64,000 nucleotides of DNA from Kerstersia similis. Lineage in GTDB: Bacteria > Pseudomonadota > Gammaproteobacteria > Burkholderiales > Burkholderiaceae_B. Every line of letters begins with the position of its first letter. The first letter of the stretch is position 1. The stretch covers positions 73,837 through 137,836 of the forward strand of contig NZ_CBCSIQ010000007.1 of assembly GCF_965139615.1 (NCBI RefSeq), given 5' to 3'. The translations under genes were made by a program, and so were the position numbers. This document shows positions 43,867 to 53,015 of this stretch, in pieces. Below the pieces are notes generated by a model. It had not been told where the DNA came from. It saw only the letters and a list, made by a program, of their open reading frames with translations, and did not search any database.

Positions 43867-43899
43867 ACCGCCAGGCCCAGTGCCTGGCGGTTTGGTTTT
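43867..43899 (+). terminator. Rho-independent terminator of adk
   Basis: The stem ACCGCCAGGC (43867-43876) / GCCTGGCGGT (43882-43891) with a 5-base loop is followed by TTGGTTTT. It lies between adk and murJ. Confidence 0.85.
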
Positions 43900-43927
43900 C
43901 GGGCCTATTTTCTGATCGCAATCCCCC

Positions 43928-45478
43928 ATGAGCCTGCTTCGTTCCGCCGCCACCGTCAGCAGCCTGACGCTGCTCTCCCGCATTACCGGGCTGGTGCGTG
44001 ATGTCCTGATTGCCCGCGCCTACGGCGCCGGTGCGCTGACTGACGCATTCTGGATTGCTTTCCGCATTCCCAATCTGTTGCGCCGCCTGTTTGCAGAAGG
44101 CGCCTTCGCGCAGGCATTCGTTCCCATCCTGGGAGCGGTCAAGACAGAAAACGGGGAAGAACGGGTACAGGAATTGCTGGATCGTGTTGCCATGATCCTC
44201 ACCCTGATCCTCATGGTAGTGACGGCGCTGGGCGTACTGGGCGCGCCGTGGATTGTTTACCTGATTGCCAGCGGCCTGAACGAAGCCGGCGGCAGCAGTG
44301 GCTATGATGCCGCCGTCAGCATGACGCGCATCATGTTCCCCTACATCCTGTGCATGTCGCTGGTGGCCTTTGCCTCGGGCGTGCTCAACACCTGGCGTCG
44401 CTTCGCCATCCCTGCCTTCACGCCGGTTCTGCTGAACGTCGCCATGATTGCGGCATCGCTCTGGCTGGCGCCGCATATCGAACCCGCCATTTATTCCCTC
44501 GCCATCGGCGTCATGGCGGGTGGCGTGGCCCAGCTGGCCGTGCAATGGCTGGCCCTGGCGCGCCTGGGCGTGCTGCCCAGCTGGCGCCGCAGTTCGCCGC
44601 GCCAGGCCTGGCAAGACCCTACGGTGCGCCGTATTGGCAAACAGATGCTGCCTGCCATCCTGGGTGTATCGGTTGCACAGATATCCCTGCTCATCAACAC
44701 CAATATCGCCAGCTGGTTGCCTTCCGGCAGCGTGACCTGGCTGTCCTTTGCCGACCGCCTGATGGAGTTTCCTACCGCGCTGCTGGGCATTGCACTGGGC
44801 ACCGTGCTGCTGCCCAGCCTCTCGAAAGCGCATGCCAGCCAGGACGTTGATACCTACAGCCGCCTGCTCGACTGGGGCATGCGCCTGACGCTGCTGCTGG
44901 GCTTGCCCGCCGCGCTGGCCCTGGCCATGCTGTCCGAAGGCATGGTGGCCACCCTGTTCCACTACGGCGAATTCAAGGCGATCGACGTTTCCCAGACGCA
45001 AACGGCCGCGGCCGCCTATTCAGTCGGTCTGATCGGCATCCTGTCCGTGAAAATCCTGGCGCCCGGCTTCTACGCGAAGCAGGATATCCGCACCCCCGTC
45101 AAGATTGCGATCTTCGTGCTCATCATTACCCAGCTCTTCAATCTGCTGCTGGTGCCATTGCTCAACCATGCCGGCCTGGCGCTTTCCATAGGCCTGGGCG
45201 CATGCATCAATGCGCTTGCCTTGTTGCGCGGGCTGCTCAAGCGGGGCATCTATCGCCCCGGCGACAGCTGGATACGCTATGCCTGGCGTCTGCCCCTGGG
45301 GCTGGCGGCCATGGCTGCGGTCCTGTATGCAGCGAACCAGCACATAGACTGGATCGCCCTGCAAGCCGCCCCCTGGATGCGTGTTCTGCTGCTGGCAGGC
45401 GTCGCTGGCGCCGCCGCCTTCTGCTACTTCGCCGTACTGTTTCTCTTCGGCATGCGAACCAAGGATTTTCGGCGCTAG
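43928..45478 (+). CDS. murJ: Lipid II flippase MurJ (MviN)
   Basis: A 516-residue membrane protein with about 14 helices that flips the peptidoglycan precursor lipid II across the inner membrane. S-R-I-T-G-L-V-R-D, G-A-G-A-L-T-D-A-F-W-I-A-F-R-I-P-N-L-L-R-R-L-F-A-E-G-A-F and the hydrophilic cavity pattern are diagnostic. The length fits the family. It ends about 280 bases before rpsT on the same strand. Confidence 0.96.
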   Translation: MSLLRSAATVSSLTLLSRITGLVRDVLIARAYGAGALTDAFWIAFRIPNLLRRLFAEGAFAQAFVPILGAVKTENGEERVQELLDRVAMILTLILMVVTALGVLGAPWIVYLIASGLNEAGGSSGYDAAVSMTRIMFPYILCMSLVAFASGVLNTWRRFAIPAFTPVLLNVAMIAASLWLAPHIEPAIYSLAIGVMAGGVAQLAVQWLALARLGVLPSWRRSSPRQAWQDPTVRRIGKQMLPAILGVSVAQISLLINTNIASWLPSGSVTWLSFADRLMEFPTALLGIALGTVLLPSLSKAHASQDVDTYSRLLDWGMRLTLLLGLPAALALAMLSEGMVATLFHYGEFKAIDVSQTQTAAAAYSVGLIGILSVKILAPGFYAKQDIRTPVKIAIFVLIITQLFNLLLVPLLNHAGLALSIGLGACINALALLRGLLKRGIYRPGDSWIRYAWRLPLGLAAMAAVLYAANQHIDWIALQAAPWMRVLLLAGVAGAAAFCYFAVLFLFGMRTKDFRR

Positions 45479-45755
45479 GCCTGGCTGCTGACGCAGCATT
45501 TATGCCTTTTGACTGAATTTCCAGCCCTATCGTCCTGCGGACACTGTTATGATTCAGCGTCCGCATCGAGGAGGGTCGCATGTCCGCCGTCGATTCGTGA
45601 CCGAACCCGGGCCGCCTGCATCACCCTGCGTAGGCGGCAATTTGCGCATGTCCTGGCCGGCCTACCTTGAGACGGCATTACGGCTTGCATAATGCTGGAA
45701 TGCTGATAGAATAATAGGCTTTCCAGAATTCTTTTTCTACATATAATCAACCAAC

Positions 45756-46019
45756 ATGGCCAATTCCGCACAAGCCCGCAAGCGCGCCCGCCAATCGGTG
45801 GCCCGCAACAAGCACAACTCCAGCCTGCGTTCCGCTCTGCGCACGGCAATCAAGCGTGTGCGCGCGGCCATCGCTGCTGGCGACAAGGCTGCTGCTTCTG
45901 AAGTTTTCCAGAAGGCGACCGGCACGATCGACCGTATCGCTGACAAGAACATCATCCACAAGAACAAGGCTGCTCGCCACAAGAGCCGCCTGGCTTCCGC
46001 CATCAAGGCGATGGCCTGA
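45756..46019 (+). CDS. rpsT: Ribosomal protein bS20
   Basis: An 87-residue basic protein of the small subunit that binds 16S rRNA. M-A-N-S-A-Q-A-R-K-R-A-R-Q, R-S-A-L-R-T-A-I-K-R-V and the C-terminal N-K-A-A-R-H-K-S-R-L match bS20 at full length. AT-rich sequence with TAATAGG and CATATAATC lies just before the gene and should contain the promoter, as rpsT is normally transcribed alone. Confidence 0.98.
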   Translation: MANSAQARKRARQSVARNKHNSSLRSALRTAIKRVRAAIAAGDKAAASEVFQKATGTIDRIADKNIIHKNKAARHKSRLASAIKAMA

Positions 46020-46106
46020 TTGATGACACAGGCGCGCTTCCCGTCCTCTGCTGGTTGAAGCGCCCTGTGATACAGCCTTAGGGCTGGTTTCATCATCGTG
46101 GAATTG

Positions 46107-46141
46107 AAAAGGCAGACTGCCATGCAGTCTGCCTTTTTTGT
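46107..46141 (+). terminator. Rho-independent terminator of rpsT
   Basis: A 14-bp perfect stem AAAAGGCAGACTGC (46107-46120) / GCAGTCTGCCTTTT (46124-46137) with a 3-base loop and T-run. It also has an A-run on the left, so it could work in both directions. Confidence 0.93.
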
Positions 46142-46449
46142 TATTTGCTTTTTTGTCTGCCGCTTCAGCCCGGCCCTCAGCAGCCAGATCCTTCCACGCC
46201 GGACGGCCAGGCCCGCCGCGGCGCAATTCCCGCCATCTTCCCCGACTGCACGGCGCTTCAACGCCGCACACCAATTTCTACGCCGCATTTCTGCCTAATC
46301 TTCGGCCTGCTTCGCATCAGGGAAAGACGGCTGCCATCCCGCGGCTGATGTTGCCTGCGGCTAGCACCTAGCACCCACACCCTACTCAAAATCCGCACAG
46401 GGAGGCCAGGAAACGGCCAGCCCGCCAGCCAGTCATCCACAGGCGGACA

Positions 46450-46500
46450 TCAAAAAAACACCCTGGCCGGGGCGACGATACGCGCTCCGGCCAGGGTGTT
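46450..46500 (-). terminator. Rho-independent terminator of the DUF2968 gene
   Basis: On the minus strand AACACCCTGGCCGG and CCGGCCAGGGTGTT (plus coordinates 46457-46470 and 46487-46500) form a 14-bp stem with a 16-base loop followed by TTTTT, 37 bases past the stop. Confidence 0.9.
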
Positions 46501-46536
46501 ACCCAACCATCAGGGATCCGTAAAAACCGCTGAGGC

Positions 46537-47283
46537 TTAGCGCTTGCCAGCGGTGCCTGCTCCCTGGATCGCCTTACCCTGTTCGGCTTCCAGCGTCTCA
46601 ATCTGGCGCTGCAGGCTGCGCAGCTGTTTACGCGCATCTTCCTGCTGGGCCGCCAGTTGTGCGGCATCCTGCTGAGCCTGCTGCTGGCGGGCGGCCACAC
46701 GGTCTTCCTGCTGGCGCTGCAGCGCCAGATCCGTCTGCAAGGCATTCAATCGGCTGGCGCGCTGCATCAGCTCTTTTTCGATATGTGCATGTTCGGCCTG
46801 CAGTTTGATACGACGGATATCGGCCTCCGCGAGTTCGTAGGTCTGCTGGCTAAAGCCACGGTAAGTGTCTTCCGCCAAACGCTCTTCCTTGGTACGGAAC
46901 ACGCGCCAGAAATCCTTTTGTTGAAACAAGGCGACGTAATACAGCAGCTCATCTGCCTTGAACAACAGGCTGGCGCCATAGCTTCCGTTATAGGTCGTAC
47001 GCAACTCGCTCACCTTGCGATCCTGGATCAGCTGCTCCAGCTCCACGGCGGAACTCTGGGCCACCAGCGAAGGCGGCGCAAGATCGGCAGGCGGGCGCAC
47101 TTCGGCGGCAGCCACGGGAGCCGGCGCAGGCGCCACGGATGCGGCAGCTTGCGTGACAACGGGCCGCGACATGGCTGCGCTGCTGCCGTTATCCGCTTGC
47201 GTGCTTGCACAAGCGGCCAGGCTTGCCAACACCAAGCCAGACAGCACGATGCGCGCGGGTTGAAAATCCTTTCGAGTCAACAT
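46537..47283 (-). CDS. DUF2968 lipoprotein
   Basis: A 248-residue lipoprotein: lipobox L-A-A-C around residues 22-25, an Ala/Pro-rich linker, then the DUF2968 core with E-L-E-Q-L-I, V-S-E-L-R-T-T-Y-N-G-S-Y-G-A-S-L-L-F and Y-Y-V-A-L-F-Q-Q-K-D-F-W-R-V. A Gln/Arg-rich coiled coil occupies the C-terminal 90 residues. The family is typical of Burkholderiales and has no assigned role. The ATG at 47283 was chosen over a TTG three codons upstream; AAAAGG lies about ten bases before it. Confidence 0.88.
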   Translation of the reverse strand: MLTRKDFQPARIVLSGLVLASLAACASTQADNGSSAAMSRPVVTQAAASVAPAPAPVAAAEVRPPADLAPPSLVAQSSAVELEQLIQDRKVSELRTTYNGSYGASLLFKADELLYYVALFQQKDFWRVFRTKEERLAEDTYRGFSQQTYELAEADIRRIKLQAEHAHIEKELMQRASRLNALQTDLALQRQQEDRVAARQQQAQQDAAQLAAQQEDARKQLRSLQRQIETLEAEQGKAIQGAGTAGKR

Positions 47284-47388
47284 ACTGTTCAACCTTTTAA
47301 CTAATTCATTCCGATTTTTTATAGTCGGCCCTACGCCGCCAGACCAAAATCGTTACAAAAGACTGGCATGATACGCGAGCCCGCCCGC

Positions 47389-48816
47389 TTATGCCGATGA
47401 ATAAATACCACCAAATGCAAGACTGCCGTCACTGCCCGGCTGAATTTGCAGCTTGCGCATCTTCTCCCACAGGGCTTTACGGCTGATGCCCAAGGCCGCT
47501 GCCGTATCCTGGCGCCGCCAACCGTTCTTTTCCAAGGCTGCAATGATGCGCATGCGCTCGGCCCGATCCGCCTCGCTGAAGCCCTGGCTCGGTAAGGACT
47601 CATCCGTTGCCGATACCGGCACATGCAGAAAACCCAGGCTGCGCATACGATTAAACACTTGCTCCGAGCGTTCCGCATTCCAGTAGCCCAGTACCAGCCG
47701 CAACAAACCCAGGCGTTCAACCAGATTCAACATTTCCCGCACATTGCCGGGGAAACCCATGTTCGCAACCCGATCCAGCATCCAATCCGGCGGCGCGCAC
47801 TCCTCGATGCCGACCGCTTCCAGATAGCGCGCCATCAGTGCAAGAAACAAAGCGATTTTTTCCGCCGTCCCGCGCTCATCGAGCGATGGGATATACAGCT
47901 CGATCACGGCCAGGCGGTAATAGAGATCCGCGCGAAATGCCCCCAGGCGAACCTGCTCGACCAAATCCCTGTTGGTGGCAGCCACCAACCGAAAATCCAG
48001 TTCTTGCTCTTGTGAGGATCCCACGCGCATCACGCGGCGAGACTCCAGAACCCGCAGCAGCTTCACCTGCTGTTGCAACGGCAACTCCCCGATTTCATCC
48101 AGAAACAGCGTCCCGCCGCTGGCCTGTTCAAAATAGCCCTTCCTGGATGCCAGGGCACCGGTGAAAGCGCCCTTCACATGGCCAAAAAATTCCGCCTCGA
48201 ACAAGGTCTCCGGGATGGCACCGCAATTGACTGCAACAAAAGGGCCGTTTTGGCGCCTGGAATGTTCATGAACATAACGGGCCACTCGCTCTTTTCCGAC
48301 GCCTGTTTCCCCATAGATCAGCACATTGGAGTGGCAGCCTGCCACCATGCGTGCTTCGCTGAGCAACTCGCGCATCTCTGTGGAAACCGCGATGATTTCT
48401 TCATGCGCTTCAACAGAAGGAGGTTCAGCCGCGGGCTGAATGGCGCTGACCAAATTCAGCACCATATTTCTCAGCTCCGCATGACTGAACTCCGCTGGCA
48501 AGGTATGAGAATGGGCGGGAGGAAAAAACTGCTGATGCTTGGAACGATAAGGCGTTGTCGCTGCAACCCAGATGACTGGAATGGCCTGGGCACTTAGCCA
48601 CTCCAAGGCTTGAAAGCGATGATCAGCCATCACGGAGACGGAAACCAACGCCACCGCAGGGCGCGACTCATCTCGCTCCAAGCTAGCCCCAGGTTGCTCC
48701 GCCAAAACAATAGCAGCCGGAAAATCTGCGAAAACACGTTCAATACGGGCAACGATATCCGCACTTCCCTCCCAGATGTATAAGTCGAACTCCGGAATCG
48801 CAGCACCGCTATCCAT
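47389..48816 (-). CDS. Sigma-54-dependent Fis-family transcriptional activator (probable tad regulator)
   Basis: A 475-residue enhancer-binding protein that activates RNA polymerase carrying sigma-54. Residues 1-135 form a receiver-like domain without an obvious Asp-phosphoacceptor signature. The AAA+ domain (about 140-375) has Walker A G-E-T-G-V-G-K-E (169-176), the sigma-54 contact loop G-A-F-T-G-A (216-221) and Walker B G-G-T-L-F-L-D-E-I-G. The C-terminus has a Fis-type helix-turn-helix (A-A-L-G-I-S-R-K-A-L-W-E-K-M). GGAG lies seven bases before the ATG. Its position just downstream of tadG suggests it controls the tad locus. Confidence 0.9.
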   Translation of the reverse strand: MDSGAAIPEFDLYIWEGSADIVARIERVFADFPAAIVLAEQPGASLERDESRPAVALVSVSVMADHRFQALEWLSAQAIPVIWVAATTPYRSKHQQFFPPAHSHTLPAEFSHAELRNMVLNLVSAIQPAAEPPSVEAHEEIIAVSTEMRELLSEARMVAGCHSNVLIYGETGVGKERVARYVHEHSRRQNGPFVAVNCGAIPETLFEAEFFGHVKGAFTGALASRKGYFEQASGGTLFLDEIGELPLQQQVKLLRVLESRRVMRVGSSQEQELDFRLVAATNRDLVEQVRLGAFRADLYYRLAVIELYIPSLDERGTAEKIALFLALMARYLEAVGIEECAPPDWMLDRVANMGFPGNVREMLNLVERLGLLRLVLGYWNAERSEQVFNRMRSLGFLHVPVSATDESLPSQGFSEADRAERMRIIAALEKNGWRRQDTAAALGISRKALWEKMRKLQIQPGSDGSLAFGGIYSSA

Positions 48817-49053
48817 TAAAAAACTCCATTACATATCATCGACATAACATCATTCCGACCTTTCAAAACACAAACCAGCTTAATAAGACTTCATCCGGCA
48901 TGATCTGCGATCATATTTCTCAACAATAATCAGAACAAATGCAGCAATTATTAATATAAGAACATCATCAAATCCGCCACTGACAGATTTAAACGATATT
49001 GTATATCCACCACATCACGTCGATCTGGAAAGGCACATGGCATACTGGGTCAT
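48817..49053. other. AT-rich gap upstream of the sigma-54 regulator
   Basis: No gene is seen. ATGATC-TGC-GATCAT (48900-48914) is a perfect short palindrome that could be an operator for the regulator. The DNA is markedly AT-rich, like the neighbouring tadG. Confidence 0.4.
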
Positions 49054-51159
49054 TCAATATACCAATACTGGAGCACCACACTGAACATCCAACAACTCAA
49101 CATCCGTTTCCCCAAGGCTAATGCCCAAAACCTGCAATAGCCCATTCACAGCATAACTCAACAAATCCAGAATTGGCCGAAGCAAATCTATCAAGACCGA
49201 GGCCAACCCACCCAGCAATCCACTCCCGGATAAAGCAAGATCTTTTACTGCTGACACACGGCATTTCCTAACCGACTCCACCCCTCCCAAAATCGCAACA
49301 CTACAACCCAGATCTGCTAAAGGTGCGACCAGAATAGTACCCAATAGATTCCCCACAAAAGTCAATGTACCACCAAGAGCGCCCGTCAGACCATTGGATC
49401 CCATTCGCTCCCCAAGTCTTTCCATATATTCTTTCGACCATTTCATTTCAGCAAAAACATCAGAAACTGCCCTACCCGCCCCGTTACGACCGACCAACTC
49501 CTCAGCAATTCCCTTTCTGACCTCATCAGAGGCATTACTGACATTATGGTCCCCTAACAAATCACCAAGCAATCCACCAATGACCGCATCACTAACGGCC
49601 TGTATGGTTTGAGCTAGATCCAAGCCCGTAGATCGAACCGTCATTTTTGAATATTCGCCATCCAGCAGCTGACTAGATGGCGCAGTCAATATTACTTGCT
49701 GTGTCTTCGACTCGCCCAAAGGCAAGGTCACTCTCGCTGTGAGCGGCAATAAACCCAATAGATTAAAAATCTCATGACGTTCAACTTGCGTAAATGATTC
49801 ATACTTACAAGAATTTTCCAAAGAGAAAAAGTCACCACTTTTTGGAAATCTGCCAAGACAAACATTTATCAATGAAGATGTTACATCTATCCGCGCCTGG
49901 TTTTGCTTGGGTTCACACACACCAACCAACACGCCATCCGACTGTGCAACCTCTAGAATTAGAGGAACATCCAATTTCACAACAGCAGCCAACAATCTCC
50001 CAACAATTGGAATCTCTGTTGTAGATATACGCACATAAACTCGTACAGCAGCACTATTGGCCTTGGTTCCAATACCACCAATAGCAATAGAAGGAGGCTC
50101 AACAATTCTGGCCTTAACCTTTAAAAAGTTTCCCAAAGGCGAGCCATCTCCACCTAGCGATAAATCCAAAAGATTGCTACCATTGGCAATAGCAATACTA
50201 CTGGTAAGTAAATTCAAAACATTCAGCTGAGCATGAAGCGCTGAAGTTAAATCATCACCATGCCCCAGTTCCAGCAACGCTGACAAATTACCCAATTCAT
50301 CAGGAAAACGAATCAGTTTTATCGGCTGTTTGACGATATCAAGATTCGCGGTCAACGTCACAAAATCCCGTAAAGCCCCGACTCCAAGAACCAAAGTATT
50401 ATCTTTTTCTACAACAGCAAGCATGGCATTCAGCAAGTCTCCAAGCTTCAGTTGTTCAAGCCTAGCCAATTCATCCGGCGTTCCAACCCCAAGCAGGACA
50501 GTTGGTGGCAGACCTAGCGCCTTCAACAATCCAGATGGGGTTACCTTTAAGTTTGCAACACCGTTACTATCCAAAACCGTCAACACTTCCGGATTCAGAC
50601 CTACGCCTTTCAACAACACTCCCAATAAACCATTTTTATCGACACTTAGCAGCCTAGATCCAACTGAAAACGCAGCGACAGGATCAGAAGATTTTGCAAC
50701 TGCAGCAACAGAAATATTACCAACCTCCGAAAATGGCATTAACGGAAATATACTGCCCTTTGCAATCGTTATTTTTACAGAATTGAAAAACCCGTCCACA
50801 CCGACCTGACCAGGCCCAAAAAATTCAGGCGCAGCATAATTGCTGGGTGACCACTCCCCGCACTCGACAGTCACATCTCTCTGAAAATCTAAATCAATTA
50901 TTTTCTTGCCAATCAAGAAATCGTTAATTGCGGCTCGCGCATGCAACTGAGATGCCGTACAGTCCATATCGTCACGCACATACTGCACACCACTCAATGC
51001 AGCCAAATCAGCTGCATTCTGCAATTCCCTTTTCACATAGAACAGATAGCCCAGGTTCGCTGAGCCCAGCAGAATCAGGCATACGATCAGCGCCGCTGCC
51101 GCTGGCAAAATGATTGAACCGCGCTGGCGCGCTGGCAGCCGGCTTCTCTGCATCCACAT
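49054..51159 (-). CDS. tadG: Large TadG-like pilus assembly protein
   Basis: A 701-residue protein starting with a cytoplasmic basic tail and one transmembrane helix (about residues 18-40: I-I-L-P-A-A-A-A-L-I-V-C-L-I-L-L-G), then A-A-D-L-A-A-L-S-G-V-Q-Y, the TadG/TadE-type N-terminal region. The remaining 640 residues are exported, rich in Leu, Gly, Val and Asn, and show no von Willebrand MIDAS motif by eye. It presumably contributes to the outer part of the Flp pilus machine. The ATG at 51159 has AAGGA upstream; a GTG 24 bases earlier is less likely. The gene is clearly more AT-rich than its neighbours. Confidence 0.75.
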   Translation of the reverse strand: MWMQRSRLPARQRGSIILPAAAALIVCLILLGSANLGYLFYVKRELQNAADLAALSGVQYVRDDMDCTASQLHARAAINDFLIGKKIIDLDFQRDVTVECGEWSPSNYAAPEFFGPGQVGVDGFFNSVKITIAKGSIFPLMPFSEVGNISVAAVAKSSDPVAAFSVGSRLLSVDKNGLLGVLLKGVGLNPEVLTVLDSNGVANLKVTPSGLLKALGLPPTVLLGVGTPDELARLEQLKLGDLLNAMLAVVEKDNTLVLGVGALRDFVTLTANLDIVKQPIKLIRFPDELGNLSALLELGHGDDLTSALHAQLNVLNLLTSSIAIANGSNLLDLSLGGDGSPLGNFLKVKARIVEPPSIAIGGIGTKANSAAVRVYVRISTTEIPIVGRLLAAVVKLDVPLILEVAQSDGVLVGVCEPKQNQARIDVTSSLINVCLGRFPKSGDFFSLENSCKYESFTQVERHEIFNLLGLLPLTARVTLPLGESKTQQVILTAPSSQLLDGEYSKMTVRSTGLDLAQTIQAVSDAVIGGLLGDLLGDHNVSNASDEVRKGIAEELVGRNGAGRAVSDVFAEMKWSKEYMERLGERMGSNGLTGALGGTLTFVGNLLGTILVAPLADLGCSVAILGGVESVRKCRVSAVKDLALSGSGLLGGLASVLIDLLRPILDLLSYAVNGLLQVLGISLGETDVELLDVQCGAPVLVY

Positions 51160-51248
51160 GAAACTATCCTTCAAAGTCCTCACACCCCGGCACTGCCCTG
51201 CTATTTAAAGAGTGCGCGTTGCCGGGGGAAATCAATCGTTCGAAAACA

Positions 51249-51782
51249 TCAGTTGCTGCTGTTGTCTTCAACCTTTTCCTCAAACCATTCCGGAATCGGG
51301 TGGGTGAAGCTGTCCACGTAGCGCTGCCATGTCAGCCCCGCCGTCGCGCCCAGCGCCGGCAATGCCTGGCCCGCCACGTTGCGCCCGTTCAAGGCTCCCG
51401 TGGCCTGAGCCGCCAGCAGGCTGCGCGTTACCTGTCCGGTGCGCTCCGCTTGGGGATGGACGACCGCGCTGACGTTGACAGCAGCGCGCTGCGCTGCCGG
51501 GGCCTGCACGACCACGGCCGGGGATGTGGCTTCGTCGCCACGATGAATGGCCTCCATGCGCGTGCGTGCGTCCGCCGTGCTCGCAGACGCAGCAACGTGG
51601 CCGCTGTCCTCCACGGCTTGGACCGTCACCCCAGCGGCCTGAGCCGGTACGACCACCAGCCCGCGCTGGCCAAGCGCGGCCGGGCTGTGCGCCATTTCGC
51701 CAGTCAGCGGACGATTTTGAGCATGCGCTGCAGTCGCCAACAGGCAGGCCGCCAGCAGCAGAGAGCGATAAGGTTGTTTCAT
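51249..51782 (-). CDS. DUF3613 exported protein of the tad locus
   Basis: A 177-residue protein with a signal peptide (L-L-L-A-A-C-L-L-A-T-A-A-H-A-Q) and an Ala/Val-rich middle. The C-terminal W-Q-R-Y-V-D-S-F-T-H-P-I-P-E-W-F is the DUF3613 signature found in tad loci of Burkholderiales. Its role is unknown. It lies between tadD and tadG on the same strand. Confidence 0.82.
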   Translation of the reverse strand: MKQPYRSLLLAACLLATAAHAQNRPLTGEMAHSPAALGQRGLVVVPAQAAGVTVQAVEDSGHVAASASTADARTRMEAIHRGDEATSPAVVVQAPAAQRAAVNVSAVVHPQAERTGQVTRSLLAAQATGALNGRNVAGQALPALGATAGLTWQRYVDSFTHPIPEWFEEKVEDNSSN

Positions 51783-51914
51783 GAGTTGCCTCCAGTGAAT
51801 TCAGTCATTCCTGCAAATTCTTCAATTGATCGGCGCCAGTCTGCCGCCTGGGCTTGCACGCCACCCCGGGCCATCGCGCTTCCGGATACCTGCTTTCCGG
51901 CTTGCGCCACGGCA

Positions 51915-53015
51915 CTATCGGAACCGCTCCAGCATGCGCCTTAGCAAGCCCGCATTCATTTCCTCGCTTGTCCTGGCTTCAGCTGCGACGTTCGTGCCCG
52001 GCCCTGATACCGCACTCCCCGCTACCGAATTGCCTGCTACCGAATTACCTATCGCCTGATTGGCGGCACTCAAAGGCAAAACGGCAACTCGGCGGCGGTT
52101 CATTTCCCTATCCACCATGCTTGGCGTATCCAAGGGATGCGCTGGCGGCGCCTGCGATACCACCACGCTCCCGGCAGCAGCCTCGGGTGGCGCGGTAACG
52201 GCCATTGCGGGGACAACAAACATACTCGTTGTGCCATCTGCCGGCACAACGGCCTGCCGGGCTGCGCCTTGCACGCCTTGTGCCCGGATGCGAGCCGCCT
52301 GGACGGCGATGCCGGCCTGGTTTTCTTCAGGCAGACCGGCACCGTTCATCAGTTGGCGCGCATCCGCCATGCGCCCTTCCAGCATCAACAGCAAAGCCAT
52401 GTTCGCCAGTACCGTCGCTTCATCCCGCCCCAGCTCCAGCGCTTGCCCCAGGGGGACACGCGCGCCTGCGTAGTCACCCAGATTCAGGCGGGCATACGCC
52501 AGGTCGTTCAGAATTTCCGGTTGCGTTGGTGCCAAGGCAGCCGCCTCGCGGAAATGACGCTCGGCCAGCACATAGTCGCCGGCCTCTCCCGCCAGCAAGC
52601 CCAGGCCATGCAGGCCTTGGGCCCGGTTGGCGGTGCGCAGCATCGCCTCATATTCCTGGCGGCTGGCTTCAGGCTGCCCGGTTTTCATCAAGGCATCCGC
52701 CCTGATGCCTTCCAGGCCTTCGATGTTGCCGAAACGGCGGCGATAGTCATCCACATAGGCCAGCGCCGCGAAGTAGCGTTGCTGGCTGTAGTTCTGCTGC
52801 GCCAGCGTGCGCAGCATGCCCGGCTCATTGGCTGCCTGGGCGTTGATTTCCGCATCTTCGCGGGCACGCAGTTGGGCTTGCTGGTTCTGCTGTTCCTGCA
52901 TCACGCGCCAGGCGCTTTGGTCGCCGCCACCCGCACACGCCGCCAGCAGTACCAGCATGGGCACTCCGCCCAACAAATACCCGGTTCGCCGGGAGCGACG
53001 ACGCAACGCCATCAT
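51915..53015 (-). CDS. tadD: TadD tetratricopeptide-repeat lipoprotein
   Basis: A 366-residue lipoprotein. The lipobox L-L-A-A-C lies around residues 23-27. At least three TPR-like units follow between about 70 and 225 (Y-S-Q-Q-R-Y-F-A-A-L-A-Y, G-D-Y-V-L-A-E-R-H-F-R-E-A-A-A-L-A-P, L-G-D-Y-A-G-A-R). The last 130 residues are Ala/Val/Pro-rich and include a short repeat N-S-V-A-G-N-S-V-A-G. TadD acts as a pilotin-like partner for the RcpA secretin. The start overlaps the tadC stop (ATGA). Confidence 0.9.
   Translation of the reverse strand: MMALRRRSRRTGYLLGGVPMLVLLAACAGGGDQSAWRVMQEQQNQQAQLRAREDAEINAQAANEPGMLRTLAQQNYSQQRYFAALAYVDDYRRRFGNIEGLEGIRADALMKTGQPEASRQEYEAMLRTANRAQGLHGLGLLAGEAGDYVLAERHFREAAALAPTQPEILNDLAYARLNLGDYAGARVPLGQALELGRDEATVLANMALLLMLEGRMADARQLMNGAGLPEENQAGIAVQAARIRAQGVQGAARQAVVPADGTTSMFVVPAMAVTAPPEAAAGSVVVSQAPPAHPLDTPSMVDREMNRRRVAVLPLSAANQAIGNSVAGNSVAGSAVSGPGTNVAAEARTSEEMNAGLLRRMLERFR

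Larger units (their letters stand above)
46020..46536. other. 517-bp intergenic stretch between rpsT and the DUF2968 gene
   Basis: No gene is supported. It contains two convergent intrinsic terminators (46107-46141 and 46450-46500), one for each flanking gene. The sequence between them shows no motif I can name. Confidence 0.5.
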
